Program-made: the position numbers and the translations under genes
Part shown: positions 1-12,198 of the stretch, piece after piece
Layout of the letters: each line of letters begins with the position of its first letter
Numbering within the stretch: position 1 is the first letter of the stretch
Origin: Rhodospirillaceae bacterium
Lineage (GTDB): Bacteria; Pseudomonadota; Alphaproteobacteria; Rhodospirillales; Magnetospirillaceae
Direction of reading: 5' to 3'
NCBI GenBank assembly: GCA_031290545.1
Contig: JAITNJ010000037.1
Span: 1 to 64,000 of the forward strand
DNA length: 64,000 bases
Notes under the pieces: generated by a model
Databases searched by the model: none
Told to the model about the DNA's origin: nothing
Seen by the model: the letters and a program-made list of their open reading frames with translations, nothing else

Positions 1-112
1 TCGAAGGTGTTGTCTTTATTATTAATAGAGACACCACCTTCAAGACCAACATATAAGCCTTCAGCTTGAGCAACACTTGCCATACCTGCTAGTAGACTAA
101 TAGATAGTATGA
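1..112 (-). pseudogene. outer-membrane protein N-terminus, no start codon (fragment at window edge)
   Basis: The minus strand encodes a signal-peptide-like hydrophobic run (VILSISLLAGMASVAQA) with an AxA cleavage site, followed by EGLYVGLEGGVSINNKDNTF. This is the usual beginning of a small outer-membrane beta-barrel protein. Reading upstream in frame, the codons are tta aat caa cct cat and then a TAG stop. No ATG, GTG or TTG lies between that stop and the signal peptide. The nearby ATG (minus strand, about position 116) is in another frame and stops within nine codons. The only in-frame ATG is inside the signal peptide and would remove half of it. I read this as a gene whose start was lost to a small indel, probably a pseudogene. 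The gene continues beyond position 1, so its remainder cannot be judged. Confidence 0.55.
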
Positions 113-335
113 CATGAGGTTGATTTAAATTCTAATAACAATAGAAAGTTCTTTTTATTAAAAGAAAAAGGTATTAATTTATAAAAGTATTGCGATTAAA
201 AAAAATATCTGAGATTAGCTGCTGATTTTTTCAAAACACATAATTAATTACTGAAGACGTATAATTAATATTGTTTGTAAGTCTACTGCTGTATGGCATT
301 ATTTATATAGTAATTGAATTAAATTGTATAGATAA

Positions 336-1400
<1,065 letters not shown>

Positions 1401-1596
1401 AATAATACCAATATAGAATCAACTAGAAAAAACAACTTAAATATTGATTTGTTAAAATTATTAGTATGGATTTGTTAATTAAGAATATTAATATTTTATA
1501 TTTGTTATTTTGATATACAAAATCAAAATAATTATGGTGCGTAATATCATAAAATGTTTTTTTGTTAAGAATTTTGTGTTTTCGAGGATTTGATCT

Positions 1597-2757
1597 ATGA
1601 GTGAAAATATTGATAAAGATCGTGTTTTTATTTTTGATACAACACTACGCGATGGCGAACAATCACCAGGTGCTTCAATGAATATCGAAGAAAAATTATC
1701 TATAGCTACTCTACTCGAAGAAATGGGCGTTGACGTAATTGAGGCTGGATTTCCAATCGCTTCAAATGGAGATTTTGATGCAGTTTCAAAGATTGCACAA
1801 ATTATCACCAGATCAACTGTCTGTGGTCTAGCACGAACAATTAAGAACGATATTGAACAATGTGCATTAGCCATTAAGTCAGCACCTTTAAAACGAATTC
1901 ACATAGTCATTTCTACATCATCATTGCATATGAAGTATAAACTACAAATGACCCCTGAATCAGTACTTGAAGCAATCCGCGATAGTGTTATATTAGCACG
2001 TAATTTGGTTGATGATGTAGAATTGTCAGCCGAAGATGGATCACGTACTGATCATGATTTTTTATGTCGTTGTGTTGAAACAGCAATAACAGCTGGAGCG
2101 TGCACTATCAATATTCCAGATACAGTTGGATGGTCAATGCCAAATGAATACGCAGATCTAATTTCTATGTTGCTTGCACGCGTACCAAATATTGATAAAG
2201 CTATTTTATCAGTGCATTGTCACAACGATTTAGGGCTCGCCGTTGCCAACTCACTAGCAGCTGTATGTGCTGGAGCTCGCCAAATTGAATGCACAATCAA
2301 TGGTTTGGGTGAACGTGCTGGCAACGCTGCTCTTGAAGAAATTATAATGTGTATAAAAACACGATCTGATCGATTACCCTACAGTAATAATATAAGAACA
2401 GAACTAATTACTAGAGCTTCTCGTTTAGTTTCTAGTATTACCGGAATTTCCGTTCAGCCAAATAAAGCGATCGTTGGTAAAAATGCATTTGCTCATGAAT
2501 CCGGCATTCATCAGGATGGTATATTGAAGAATTCCAAAACCTATGAAATAATGACTCCAGAATCAGTTGGACTAGACAAATCAATTTTAGTACTTGGTAA
2601 ACATTCTGGCCGAGCTGCCTTTAAATCCAAATTAAAAGATCTTGGCTATAACTTAGAAAACGTTGATATTGAAGTTGCTTTTTGTCGTTTTAAGGATCTA
2701 GCAGATTGTAAAAAAGATATTTCTGATGATGATGTTAAGAGCATTATTGAACAATAA
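1597..2757 (+). CDS. leuA: 2-isopropylmalate synthase lacking the C-terminal regulatory domain
   Basis: Condenses acetyl-CoA with 2-ketoisovalerate, the committed step of leucine synthesis. The TIM-barrel catalytic domain is complete: [12 protein letters not shown] at residues 14-25 (metal-binding D14), the [13 protein letters not shown] strand near residues 207-219 with the metal-binding histidines, and [10 protein letters not shown]. The linker subdomain is also present ([35 protein letters not shown]). The protein then stops at residue 386 after [19 protein letters not shown], followed by two adjacent stop codons. Standard LeuA is about 510-525 residues, so the roughly 130-residue LeuA allosteric and dimerisation domain is absent. 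I see no trace of it in the following 350 bp. The truncated form resembles homocitrate synthases and plant MAM synthases in architecture, but the barrel is clearly LeuA-like. Ribosome-binding site GAGG lies 9 nt upstream. Confidence 0.93.
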   Translation: MSENIDKDRVFIFDTTLRDGEQSPGASMNIEEKLSIATLLEEMGVDVIEAGFPIASNGDFDAVSKIAQIITRSTVCGLARTIKNDIEQCALAIKSAPLKRIHIVISTSSLHMKYKLQMTPESVLEAIRDSVILARNLVDDVELSAEDGSRTDHDFLCRCVETAITAGACTINIPDTVGWSMPNEYADLISMLLARVPNIDKAILSVHCHNDLGLAVANSLAAVCAGARQIECTINGLGERAGNAALEEIIMCIKTRSDRLPYSNNIRTELITRASRLVSSITGISVQPNKAIVGKNAFAHESGIHQDGILKNSKTYEIMTPESVGLDKSILVLGKHSGRAAFKSKLKDLGYNLENVDIEVAFCRFKDLADCKKDISDDDVKSIIEQ

Positions 2758-4174
<1,417 letters not shown>

Positions 4175-4207
4175 TACAGATCTACTTAGTGTCGTAAAGG
4201 TTTAGAT

Positions 4208-5086
4208 ATGAAACGACGTTGGAGAGATTTAGAATTTTTAGTTATACCAATTCCATTTATTAGGCGTTTTATTTTTTTATTACTGATTATCGTGTCAATT
4301 TGGCTACTGCTACCAGGCAAAATCGACAATTTAGAAAATCAACTACGAGCGGCAGTAAATGATACAATAGCGCCAATTCTTGATATCATGTCACGACCAA
4401 TAATTATCATTGCGGATAAGATCAATGATTTACGAGATCTAATAATAGTTAGATCAGAAAATGTTCGTTTAAAAAGAGAGATTATTAACTCTATGCACTG
4501 GCAAACTTTAGCCAGAAAACTTGATAACGAGAATCGAATCTTACGTAATCAATTAAATTTTATTCCAAATTCAGACTCTTCGTTTGTAACAGCACGAGTT
4601 GTTGGTGACACTGGCGGTGCTTTTGTTCATTCGATGCTAATTAATTCTGGTAGTAAAGATGGAATTTGCAAAAATCAAGCAGTGATTTCCGGTGAATTTT
4701 TAGTTGGACATATAACAGATGTTAGTAAGAATTCAGCTCGAATTCTGTTACTTACCGATATCAACAGTCATATTCCAGTGATTTTAAGTAATTCTCGAGC
4801 TCTAGCGATTATGACAGGAGATAATTCTGATCAACCACGACTTAATTATTTATCACCAAATATGAATACTATAAGTACTATAAGCGGCGATTTGGTATTA
4901 ACTTCAGGTAATGGAAACATTTTTCCACCTGGATTGCCTATTGGCGTAGTCTCATCAATTAAGAACGATATTGTTAGAGTTGAACCTTTTGTTCATCGTC
5001 ATAAACTTGAATATGTAATTGTAACCGATTTTGGTTTAAATAAAACTATTAAGCCAACAATATCTTTATCAAAAGGACACGATTAG
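4208..5086 (+). CDS. mreC: rod-shape-determining protein MreC
   Basis: Bitopic inner-membrane protein that links MreB to the periplasmic synthases PBP2 and RodA. At 292 residues it is a normal length. A single transmembrane helix lies near residues 20-38 (FIFLLLIIVSIWLLLPG). A coiled-coil-like stretch follows around residues 75-120 (ENVRLKREI ... LDNENRILRNQLNF). The C-terminal beta-sandwich core comes next, with VARVVGDTGG, INSGSKDGI and TSGNGNIFPPGLPIG, the most conserved MreC signatures. The start at 4208 has AAAGG upstream. The stop codon TAG overlaps the GTG start of mreD by one base, so the two are translationally coupled. Confidence 0.95.
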   Translation: MKRRWRDLEFLVIPIPFIRRFIFLLLIIVSIWLLLPGKIDNLENQLRAAVNDTIAPILDIMSRPIIIIADKINDLRDLIIVRSENVRLKREIINSMHWQTLARKLDNENRILRNQLNFIPNSDSSFVTARVVGDTGGAFVHSMLINSGSKDGICKNQAVISGEFLVGHITDVSKNSARILLLTDINSHIPVILSNSRALAIMTGDNSDQPRLNYLSPNMNTISTISGDLVLTSGNGNIFPPGLPIGVVSSIKNDIVRVEPFVHRHKLEYVIVTDFGLNKTIKPTISLSKGHD

Positions 5087-5607
5087 TGAAGCAATTATTA
5101 TTACAACAGATTAACCAAACTGTATGTTACTTATCATTAATCTTTGTAATTTTATTATTAATTGTTATTAATACTTTACCATTACATATACCAGGTTTTG
5201 TCATAATGGCACCATTACTACCTTTGATCGGAATCCATTATTTGTCAATATATCAACCAGGATTAATGTCACTAATAACAGCCTTTGTAATAGGTTTAAT
5301 AAACGATGCGGTCTCTGGATTTCCTCTCGGAATTTCATCACTAATTTATCTTTTTGTATATATAATAACTGTCTCACAAAGATATTTTTTCTATGGTAAA
5401 TCATTCTACATTATATGGTACTATTTCTGTTTGATTAGTGCGTGTTCTTTTGTTCTTCAATGTTTGTTAATATCGTTGTTGCTAAAATGTTCCCTAGAAA
5501 TACATTCATTAATTCTCGAATTTCTAATGACTTTATTTCTTTATCCAATAATTAGTTGGATTCTTGCTAATATTCAATTGATTTTTTATTTGAAATCCGA
5601 TCAATGA
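5086..5607 (+). CDS. mreD: rod-shape-determining protein MreD
   Basis: Small integral-membrane partner of MreC. The 173 residues are strongly hydrophobic with about five or six predicted transmembrane segments and include the family-typical central motif FVIGLINDAVSGFPLG near residues 65-80. It starts with GTG at 5086, which shares its first base with the mreC stop, and has AAAAGGA upstream as ribosome-binding site. It ends in a TGA overlapping the ATG of mrdA. MreD sequences are poorly conserved, so the assignment rests on that motif, the length and the invariant position between mreC and mrdA. Confidence 0.9.
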   Translation: MKQLLLQQINQTVCYLSLIFVILLLIVINTLPLHIPGFVIMAPLLPLIGIHYLSIYQPGLMSLITAFVIGLINDAVSGFPLGISSLIYLFVYIITVSQRYFFYGKSFYIIWYYFCLISACSFVLQCLLISLLLKCSLEIHSLILEFLMTLFLYPIISWILANIQLIFYLKSDQ

Positions 5608-7568
5608 TTCGCGATAACAATCGCATTAAGATAATTGGACGTCGAGCTCTGATACTCGGATCAGGAAAATTAGTCATACTTTCTGTTCTTATTGGGCGAA
5701 TATACTATTTACAAATTTTAGAAACTGACAAATACACCATGTTAGCTGAAGCTAATAGAATTAATTTACATTTATTACAACCAATACGTGGTAAAATTTT
5801 AGATCGCAACGGTACGCCAATGGCAATTAATCAACAAAATTATCGTTTGATGATTCTATCAAAACAAGTTAGCAATCTCAGCAATATACTAGATAATTTG
5901 GCTAATATTATTTCAATAAGTGATCATGACAGAATCAGAATCATTCATGAAAATAAACGACAACGTGGTAACACTCCAATAATTGTACATGAAAATCTAT
6001 CTTGGGAAGATATTGCTCGTATAGAAATCAACACTCCGAATATTCCAGGTGTTATTATAGATGTTTCTCAGACTCGCAATTATCCAATCGAAAGATTTGG
6101 TGTTCATCCACTTGGTTATATTTCAGCTGCGTCTGTTACTGATTTATTAGATTCATCAGATCCTCTTCTTAAATTACCAGGATTTCGAATTGGCAAAACA
6201 GGAATAGAACGAGTCTATGATCTAGCGTTAAGAGGTAAAGCTGGAATCAAACAAGTAGAAATCAACGCAAATGGGCGAATTATTCGCGAACTAAGACATG
6301 ATGAGAGTAAGCCTGGTATTGATCTTAATCTCACAATAGATATTAATTTGCAACAATTCGTAGGTCAGAGATTAGGTAATGAAAGTGCTGCAGTAGTAGT
6401 AATTGATGTTAATTCTGGTGAAATTTTAGTGATGGTATCAACTCCATCATTTGATCCTAATATAATTATACGAGGGATAAATTACGAAGAATGGAATGAT
6501 CTAATCTCTAATCCAAGAGCACCACTTACTAATAAGGCAATCGCAGGTCAATATCCGCCAGGATCAACATTCAAATTGATAACAGCATTAGCAGCATTAG
6601 AAAGCGGAATAATCGATAAAGATAAAATGATATTTTGTTCAGGTCAAATGAGCCTTAATAATAATATTTATCACTGTTGGAAGAAAAATGGACACGGTTC
6701 GCTTAATCTTATTGACGGAATCAAAAATTCTTGCGATGTATATTTTTACGAAATTTCTAGATGTATTGGATTTGAAAAGATCGCCAAAATGGCAAAATGT
6801 TTCGGATTAGGAACACAAACTGGAATAGACTTATTAGAAGAACGTGCAGGTATAATCCCTAATCGAGAATGGAAATTATCAAATTTGGGTAAATCTTGGA
6901 ACCAAGGTGAAACGCTGATCAGTGCTATCGGTCAGAGCTATGTACTAACAACACCATTACAATTAGCTGTAATGACAGCAAGAATTGCTAATGATGGATA
7001 TGCAGTACGACCACATTTAACGCGCGATATAGTAGATGGCGTAAATACAATTCCAAGACCAGTACCAAATTGGTCAAATCTTGGAATTTCAAAACAATCG
7101 TTAGCTATAGTACGACGCGGAATGTTTGCAGTGGTTAATGATCCAGGCGGTACTGCTTATAAATCAAGAATTAAAGATAATGAAATGATCATGTCTGGTA
7201 AATCTGGATCTTCTCAGGTTAGACGCATCACATTGCACGAACGTAGTATCGGAATAAAAAAAAATAAAGATCTTCCATGGAAAGATCGAGATCATGCATT
7301 ATTTGTCGCATATGCACCTGAAATCCAACCTCGCTTTGCATGTTGTATAACGATCGAACACGGTGGTAGTGGTTCAACCAATGCAGCGCCAATAGCACGA
7401 GATATTTTAATTGAAGTACAAAAACGCTACTTACATCAAAATATTAATTCAACGAAAACTATACAAAGAAATCCAAATTCTCATGATTCAGTAATGGAAG
7501 ATTTTATAAAGAAGAGTTCTAATGATCAAAATGAAATAGAAAATTTTGATATTAGAGAACGCGAATGA
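5604..7568 (+). CDS. mrdA: penicillin-binding protein 2 (peptidoglycan D,D-transpeptidase)
   Basis: Cross-links peptidoglycan during lateral wall elongation, paired with the RodA glycosyltransferase. The 654-residue protein has an N-terminal membrane anchor (about residues 18-35), the PBP dimerisation domain with the RGKILDRNG signature near 62-70, and a C-terminal transpeptidase domain. Active-site motifs are S321-T-F-K324 (PPGSTFK), S376-C-D378 and K533-S-G535. The last is KSG followed by S instead of the commoner KTGT, a conservative change also seen in other class B PBPs. The start overlaps the mreD stop and the end overlaps the rodA start, typical of a tight operon. A polar, poorly conserved tail follows the catalytic domain. 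Confidence 0.96.
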   Translation: MIRDNNRIKIIGRRALILGSGKLVILSVLIGRIYYLQILETDKYTMLAEANRINLHLLQPIRGKILDRNGTPMAINQQNYRLMILSKQVSNLSNILDNLANIISISDHDRIRIIHENKRQRGNTPIIVHENLSWEDIARIEINTPNIPGVIIDVSQTRNYPIERFGVHPLGYISAASVTDLLDSSDPLLKLPGFRIGKTGIERVYDLALRGKAGIKQVEINANGRIIRELRHDESKPGIDLNLTIDINLQQFVGQRLGNESAAVVVIDVNSGEILVMVSTPSFDPNIIIRGINYEEWNDLISNPRAPLTNKAIAGQYPPGSTFKLITALAALESGIIDKDKMIFCSGQMSLNNNIYHCWKKNGHGSLNLIDGIKNSCDVYFYEISRCIGFEKIAKMAKCFGLGTQTGIDLLEERAGIIPNREWKLSNLGKSWNQGETLISAIGQSYVLTTPLQLAVMTARIANDGYAVRPHLTRDIVDGVNTIPRPVPNWSNLGISKQSLAIVRRGMFAVVNDPGGTAYKSRIKDNEMIMSGKSGSSQVRRITLHERSIGIKKNKDLPWKDRDHALFVAYAPEIQPRFACCITIEHGGSGSTNAAPIARDILIEVQKRYLHQNINSTKTIQRNPNSHDSVMEDFIKKSSNDQNEIENFDIRERE

Positions 7569-8710
7569 AAGAACGTCATATGTCATTTCGTTTTTATCAA
7601 AATAAAATAAGTATAAATAAAAAACTAAGACATATTAATTATGTATTCATTTTTTTAATCATGACAGTTTGTTCTGTTGGCTTTATGACTCTTTATTCAG
7701 TTGAAAACGGCAATATTGATCCTTTGGTTTCAAATCAAATATTACGTTTTTTTGTTGGTTTTATTATGATGTTAATAATCGCCACAATAGATATTAATTT
7801 CTGGATACGATGGGCTTACGTAATCTACGGCATCACAATACTTCTTCTGATCACTGTAGAAATTACCGGATCCGTAAATATGGGAGCACAACGTTGGATC
7901 AATTTAAAATTCATTCAATTACAACCATCAGAAATTATGAAAATCGCATTAGTTCTTGCTCTAGCTCGCTATTTTCATTGGTTAAACTGTTACAATGTTA
8001 AACGTTCTTTGTATTTAATACCTCCATTAACAATGATTATTGCACCAGTTATATTAGTATTTAATCAACCAGATTTTGGTACTGCAATAGTATTGACTAT
8101 GACAGGTGGTGTAATATTTTTTCTTGTTGGAGTGCAAATATGGAAATTTATAACAATCATAGCTTTCGGATTGGCAGCAATTCCAATAATTTGGAACTTG
8201 ATGCACAAATACCAGCGTCAACGTATTATCACTTTTTTAGACTCAGAAAGCGATATCACAGGTTCAGGATACCACATAATGCAATCAAAAATTGCATTTG
8301 GATCTGGTCATATTTTTGGTAAGGGATTTCTATTAGGCACACAGAATCATTTAAATTTCCTACCAGAAAAACAAACTGATTTTATCTTCACTACCTTTGC
8401 TGAAGAATGGGGTATAATTGGTAGTACCGTGCTATTATTACTTTATACAATGATCATATTTTATAGTTATAAAATGAGTCTACAGGCATGTAGTCAATTC
8501 GCGCGTCTTATAGGTCTAGGATTAATAACAAGCTTTTTTCTTTATGTGTTCATCAATATTGCAATGGTAACAGGATTAATACCAGTAGTTGGTATACCGC
8601 TGCCATTAATTTCTTATGGCGGCACTTCAATGATAACCACATTATTTGCTTTCGGCTTAATTTTAAGTGTTTATATTCATCGCAACGTATATATATCTAA
8701 TAATATTTAA
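7565..8710 (+). CDS. rodA: rod-shape-determining protein RodA (SEDS glycosyltransferase)
   Basis: SEDS-family polytopic glycosyltransferase that polymerises lipid II for cell elongation with PBP2. The 381 residues include about ten transmembrane segments. Family landmarks are GAQRWINLKFIQLQPSEIMK (conserved WI and QPSE), LVFNQPDFGTA (the conserved QPDxG of the catalytic region), FLPEKQTDFIFTTFAEEWG, and the closing VVGIPLPLISYGGTSM. The ATG overlaps the mrdA stop by four bases. A second ATG six codons in is also possible. This is the last gene of the elongasome operon, about 100 bp upstream of tRNA-Lys on the same strand. Confidence 0.96.
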   Translation: MKERHMSFRFYQNKISINKKLRHINYVFIFLIMTVCSVGFMTLYSVENGNIDPLVSNQILRFFVGFIMMLIIATIDINFWIRWAYVIYGITILLLITVEITGSVNMGAQRWINLKFIQLQPSEIMKIALVLALARYFHWLNCYNVKRSLYLIPPLTMIIAPVILVFNQPDFGTAIVLTMTGGVIFFLVGVQIWKFITIIAFGLAAIPIIWNLMHKYQRQRIITFLDSESDITGSGYHIMQSKIAFGSGHIFGKGFLLGTQNHLNFLPEKQTDFIFTTFAEEWGIIGSTVLLLLYTMIIFYSYKMSLQACSQFARLIGLGLITSFFLYVFINIAMVTGLIPVVGIPLPLISYGGTSMITTLFAFGLILSVYIHRNVYISNNI

Positions 8711-8806
8711 AGTTTAAATATACTAAATCATAGCTTTACATACAAAAATAAGACTAAGAATCATTAGACAAATTAATTATTTATTGTTAATAATCAATAT
8801 CGGTTT

Positions 8807-8882
<76 letters not shown>

Positions 8883-9079
8883 AATTAGTTATATAATAAC
8901 AATAAATTCAAAGTAAATTATTGAATTTAAATCAAGCTTTGTTGAAAACAAGTTAACATCTATCTTATAAAGACTCCATCATTATTACATAATTCGTATC
9001 GATTATTAAATTAATCATATATTCTTGTAAAAGAAAATATATATTTAAATTTCAATAATAAGCTAGAGAAGAATTAAAA

Positions 9080-10354
9080 ATGAGGATTTTAGTGATCGGA
9101 TCAGGAGGACGTGAACATTCGTTATGTTGGGCTATTAATCGCTCTCCGCTGTGTCAGAAATTATTTTGTGCTCCTGGCAATGCCGGAATCGCTGAATTGG
9201 CAATTATAGTTCCAATTAACATTGAAGAAGTTGACGCTTTAGTCATTTTTGCGCAAATAAATGTTATAGATTTTGTAGTAATTGGCCCAGAAAAACCATT
9301 AGTTTTGGGTTTAGTCGATAAACTTGAGGCCGTTGGCATAAAAGCTTTTGGCCCTAACATTTCTGCTGCTCTTTTGGAAAAATCAAAGGGATTCATGAAG
9401 AATATTTTAAATAAATATAAAATACCAACTGCTGCTTATAGAATATTCAACAATGCTGAAGTTGCAAAAGAATTTATTCGCACTAAGGGAGTTCCAATAG
9501 TAATAAAGGCAGATGGCTTAACTGGCGGAAAGGGAGTTGTAGTAGCAACTAATCTTGATGAAGCAATAACATCAGTAGATAACATGATGTATGAAAAAAA
9601 ATTCGGAATTGCTGGTAATAAATTAGTAATTGAAGAGTTTCTTACTGGTGAAGAAGTTAGCTTTTTTGCCATCGTTGATGGAATAACAGCACTTCCTCTA
9701 ATTGCTGTACAAGACCACAAACGCGTTGGTGATGGTGATACAGGGTCTAATACAGGAGGTATGGGGGCTTATTCTCCAGTACCTTTAATTACACCAGAAA
9801 TTATTAATAAAATCATGAAAAGATGTATATTACCTACTATAAATGGTATGGCAATTTCAGGAAGACCTTATCGAGGCGTTCTGTTCGCAGGTTTGATGAT
9901 CGATAAGGGAAATCCTAAAATACTTGAATATAACGTTCGTTTTGGTGATCCTGAATGTCAAGTGATAATATCACGCTTAACATCAGACATAGTTCCGTTG
10001 ATGTTATCTAGTATCAATGGAAAACTAACAGAACAAAAAATTGAATGGTCACAAAATTCAGCTTTAGTTGTAGTAATGGCATCAAAAGGATATCCTGGTA
10101 ATTACAGTAAAAACACTGTTATAGATGGTATTAACGATGCAAATCAAGTATCAGGTGTAAAAATATTCCACGCCGGTACTGATCGTAATTCTATTGGTCA
10201 ATTTATTGCTACTGGCGGTCGCGTCTTAAATGTAACAGCAATTGGCTTCAATGTCGAAGACGCACGAGAACGTGCGTATCGTGCTATTGATATGATTCAC
10301 TGGTCTGATGGATTTTACAGGAATGATATCGGATGGCAAGCAATAGGTAAATAA
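9080..10354 (+). CDS. purD: phosphoribosylamine-glycine ligase (GAR synthetase)
   Basis: ATP-grasp enzyme joining phosphoribosylamine and glycine, the second step of de novo purine synthesis. At 424 residues it has the normal length. The N-terminal domain begins MRILVIGSGGREHSLCWAI. The ATP-grasp core contains KADGLTGGKGVVVA, and the characteristic DTGSNTGGMGAYSP signature and VLFAGLMIDKGNPKILEYNVRFGDPE metal-binding segment follow. All are complete. The start ATG at 9080 follows a purine-rich AGAGAAGAA. No other purine gene is in the window. A weak hairpin (10374-10399) lies just beyond the stop. Confidence 0.96.
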   Translation: MRILVIGSGGREHSLCWAINRSPLCQKLFCAPGNAGIAELAIIVPINIEEVDALVIFAQINVIDFVVIGPEKPLVLGLVDKLEAVGIKAFGPNISAALLEKSKGFMKNILNKYKIPTAAYRIFNNAEVAKEFIRTKGVPIVIKADGLTGGKGVVVATNLDEAITSVDNMMYEKKFGIAGNKLVIEEFLTGEEVSFFAIVDGITALPLIAVQDHKRVGDGDTGSNTGGMGAYSPVPLITPEIINKIMKRCILPTINGMAISGRPYRGVLFAGLMIDKGNPKILEYNVRFGDPECQVIISRLTSDIVPLMLSSINGKLTEQKIEWSQNSALVVVMASKGYPGNYSKNTVIDGINDANQVSGVKIFHAGTDRNSIGQFIATGGRVLNVTAIGFNVEDARERAYRAIDMIHWSDGFYRNDIGWQAIGK

Positions 10355-10492
10355 ATACAGTCTTATTTTCATTCTCAAAATACTACTAAGAATTTTGAGC
10401 TCTTCTTATCGTATAGCGGATTAATCTTAATACAAAAAAGACATTATATTACATTAATTTTTCTCATTTTAATTTCTCATTAACAACATTAA

Positions 10493-10930
10493 TCAACGTC
10501 TTTCGCGAAAAAATGATACTAGTAATTCAGCAGTATACCGTTCTTCAAGACCACCAATGACTTCTGGATGATAACAGGTATCACGATCGAATACACGAGA
10601 ACCATGATCTACACCGCCATTCTTTATATTGTAAGCACCAAAATACAAACGACGAATTCGCGATAGTTTCATAGCCATAGCGCACATTGAACAAGGTTCT
10701 AATGTAACCCACAAATCACATTCATCAAGTCGTGGACTTTCTTGAAATTTCGTAGCCATACGTATTGCTACTATTTCCGCATGTGCCGTAGGATCGTTCC
10801 ATGCACAAACCATATTTCCAGTACGAGCCAAGACAATACCTTCTTTAACAACAACAGCACCTACTGGAATTTCACCACGATTACCAGATGCTTCAGCTTC
10901 AGCGATAGCAATAGCCATAAACGGATTCAT
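10493..10930 (-). CDS. tadA: tRNA-specific adenosine deaminase (A34 to inosine)
   Basis: Zinc deaminase that converts the wobble adenosine of tRNA-Arg(ACG) to inosine, essential for reading CGN codons. The 145-residue protein has the CDA-fold zinc site: H50-A-E52 (TAHAEIVAIR) with E52 as the proton shuttle, and C80-S-M-C83 (LEPCSMCAMAMKL). The start ATG gives MNPFMAIAIAEA, matching the family N-terminus. It is divergent from rluB-rsmD, an arrangement common in alphaproteobacteria. The shared 412-bp spacer should hold both promoters. Confidence 0.94.
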   Translation of the reverse strand: MNPFMAIAIAEAEASGNRGEIPVGAVVVKEGIVLARTGNMVCAWNDPTAHAEIVAIRMATKFQESPRLDECDLWVTLEPCSMCAMAMKLSRIRRLYFGAYNIKNGGVDHGSRVFDRDTCYHPEVIGGLEERYTAELLVSFFRERR

Positions 10931-11342
10931 AATAACTCCATTATGAAGAAGTCATTTTTTTATTTAAAAACCACATTTTATTAAAATTAATTAAAACAGG
11001 TTATTATAATAATGAGATATTAATATTTCATTATTATTCAATAATATATTTTCACATATATAAATAGCACTACTATCATGATCAAATTATACTGACCTGA
11101 AAGATCATTCCATCAAATATCGTAAAATACAACATTAAATAACTAATTGTTTGTAATAAGATTAAAATGTAGACTATTTTATACAAACAAAGTTAATATA
11201 AAAGTACGTTATCCATAGTGCTACTATTTGTGTGTTTTACCTTATAAATAAGAAATGACACATCGTTTAAATAATACAACAATTCTAATTATTATTAGAT
11301 AATTGACCGTAATATAATTAATTTCACTGAAGATTCATATTA
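10931..11342. other. divergent tadA/rluB spacer
   Basis: No gene seen. The spacer is very AT-rich with a near-perfect 28-bp palindrome at 11008-11035 (centre atattaatat, two mismatches that would be G-U in RNA). Promoters for both flanking genes must lie here, but no consensus -35/-10 pair is convincing. Confidence 0.5.
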
Positions 11343-12095
11343 ATGATTAACACTCCAAAAATAAATGGTGAACGTATTTCCAAACGCTTAGCTCAAGCAG
11401 GATTATGTTCGCGTCGTGATGCTGAGCGATGGATTAGTAAAGGAAGGGTCAAAATAGATGGTCAATTATTAATTTCTCCAGCAACAATTGTAACTAAATC
11501 AAATTTAATAACTGTTGATGGAAAAGCATTACCAACCACGACAAACTGTACACGATTGTGGCGCTATTACAAACCATCAGGATTAATAACAAGCCATAAA
11601 GATCCTTATGGCAGACCGACAGTTTTTAATTATTTGCCAAAAAACATACCTCGTGTAATTTCAGTCGGTCGTCTTGATCTAAATTCAGAAGGGTTACTTT
11701 TATTAAGTAATGATGGAAGTCTAACAAGACAATTAGAATTACCTTCAACTGGTTTAATTCGTCGATATCATGTCCGAGTATATGGAAAACTAAATATGTC
11801 TAAGCTTGTTGCTATAGAAAGAGGAATTGCTATAGAAGGCGTTACTTATAGTTCGATTAAGATTTCATTAAATAGACAAAATGGATCTAATGCATGGTTA
11901 ACTGTCAGTTTGAATGAAGGTAAGAATCGTGAAATTAAGAAAGTAATGGAATATTTCGATTTAATAGTTAATCGTTTGATACGTATTTCCTATGGTTCAT
12001 TCTATTTAAATTCTCTTAAATCCAATGAGATCGACGAAGTTTCACCAAAAATTGTCAAAAATCTCAAAGAACAATTTGGTATTAGCAATTTATAA
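11343..12095 (+). CDS. rluB: 23S rRNA pseudouridine synthase, RluB/RsuA family
   Basis: Isomerises specific uridines in rRNA to pseudouridine; the RluB group acts on 23S rRNA helix 89. The 250-residue protein has an N-terminal S4 RNA-binding domain (RISKRLAQAGLCSRRDAERWI, residues about 12-60). The RsuA/RluB catalytic domain has the signature GRLDLNSEGLLLLSNDG, in which the first D is the catalytic aspartate, and the later LNEGKNREIKKVME motif. Paralogues differ in target site, so RluB rather than RluE or RsuA is inferred from the S4 domain and from the position before rsmD. It lacks the long basic C-terminal tail seen in many alphaproteobacterial RluB proteins. Confidence 0.85.
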   Translation: MINTPKINGERISKRLAQAGLCSRRDAERWISKGRVKIDGQLLISPATIVTKSNLITVDGKALPTTTNCTRLWRYYKPSGLITSHKDPYGRPTVFNYLPKNIPRVISVGRLDLNSEGLLLLSNDGSLTRQLELPSTGLIRRYHVRVYGKLNMSKLVAIERGIAIEGVTYSSIKISLNRQNGSNAWLTVSLNEGKNREIKKVMEYFDLIVNRLIRISYGSFYLNSLKSNEIDEVSPKIVKNLKEQFGISNL

Positions 12096-12198
12096 AATCA
12101 CGTTTCAAGATAATTATATTCGCTTAAATTAATTTAATGAATAAATAACAAATCAAAAAACAGAAAATTATTACATGTAATATAACATAACTGGTATC

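Noticed and set aside
1488-1874. A 128-codon open frame on the minus strand
   Set aside because: Most of it is antisense to leuA. There is no homology, ribosome-binding site or promoter.
5604-7568. PBP2 inactivation because of KSG instead of KTG and SCD instead of SxN
   Set aside because: Ser for Thr in KTG and Asp for Asn in the SxN motif both occur in functional class B PBPs. The catalytic Ser and Lys are intact.
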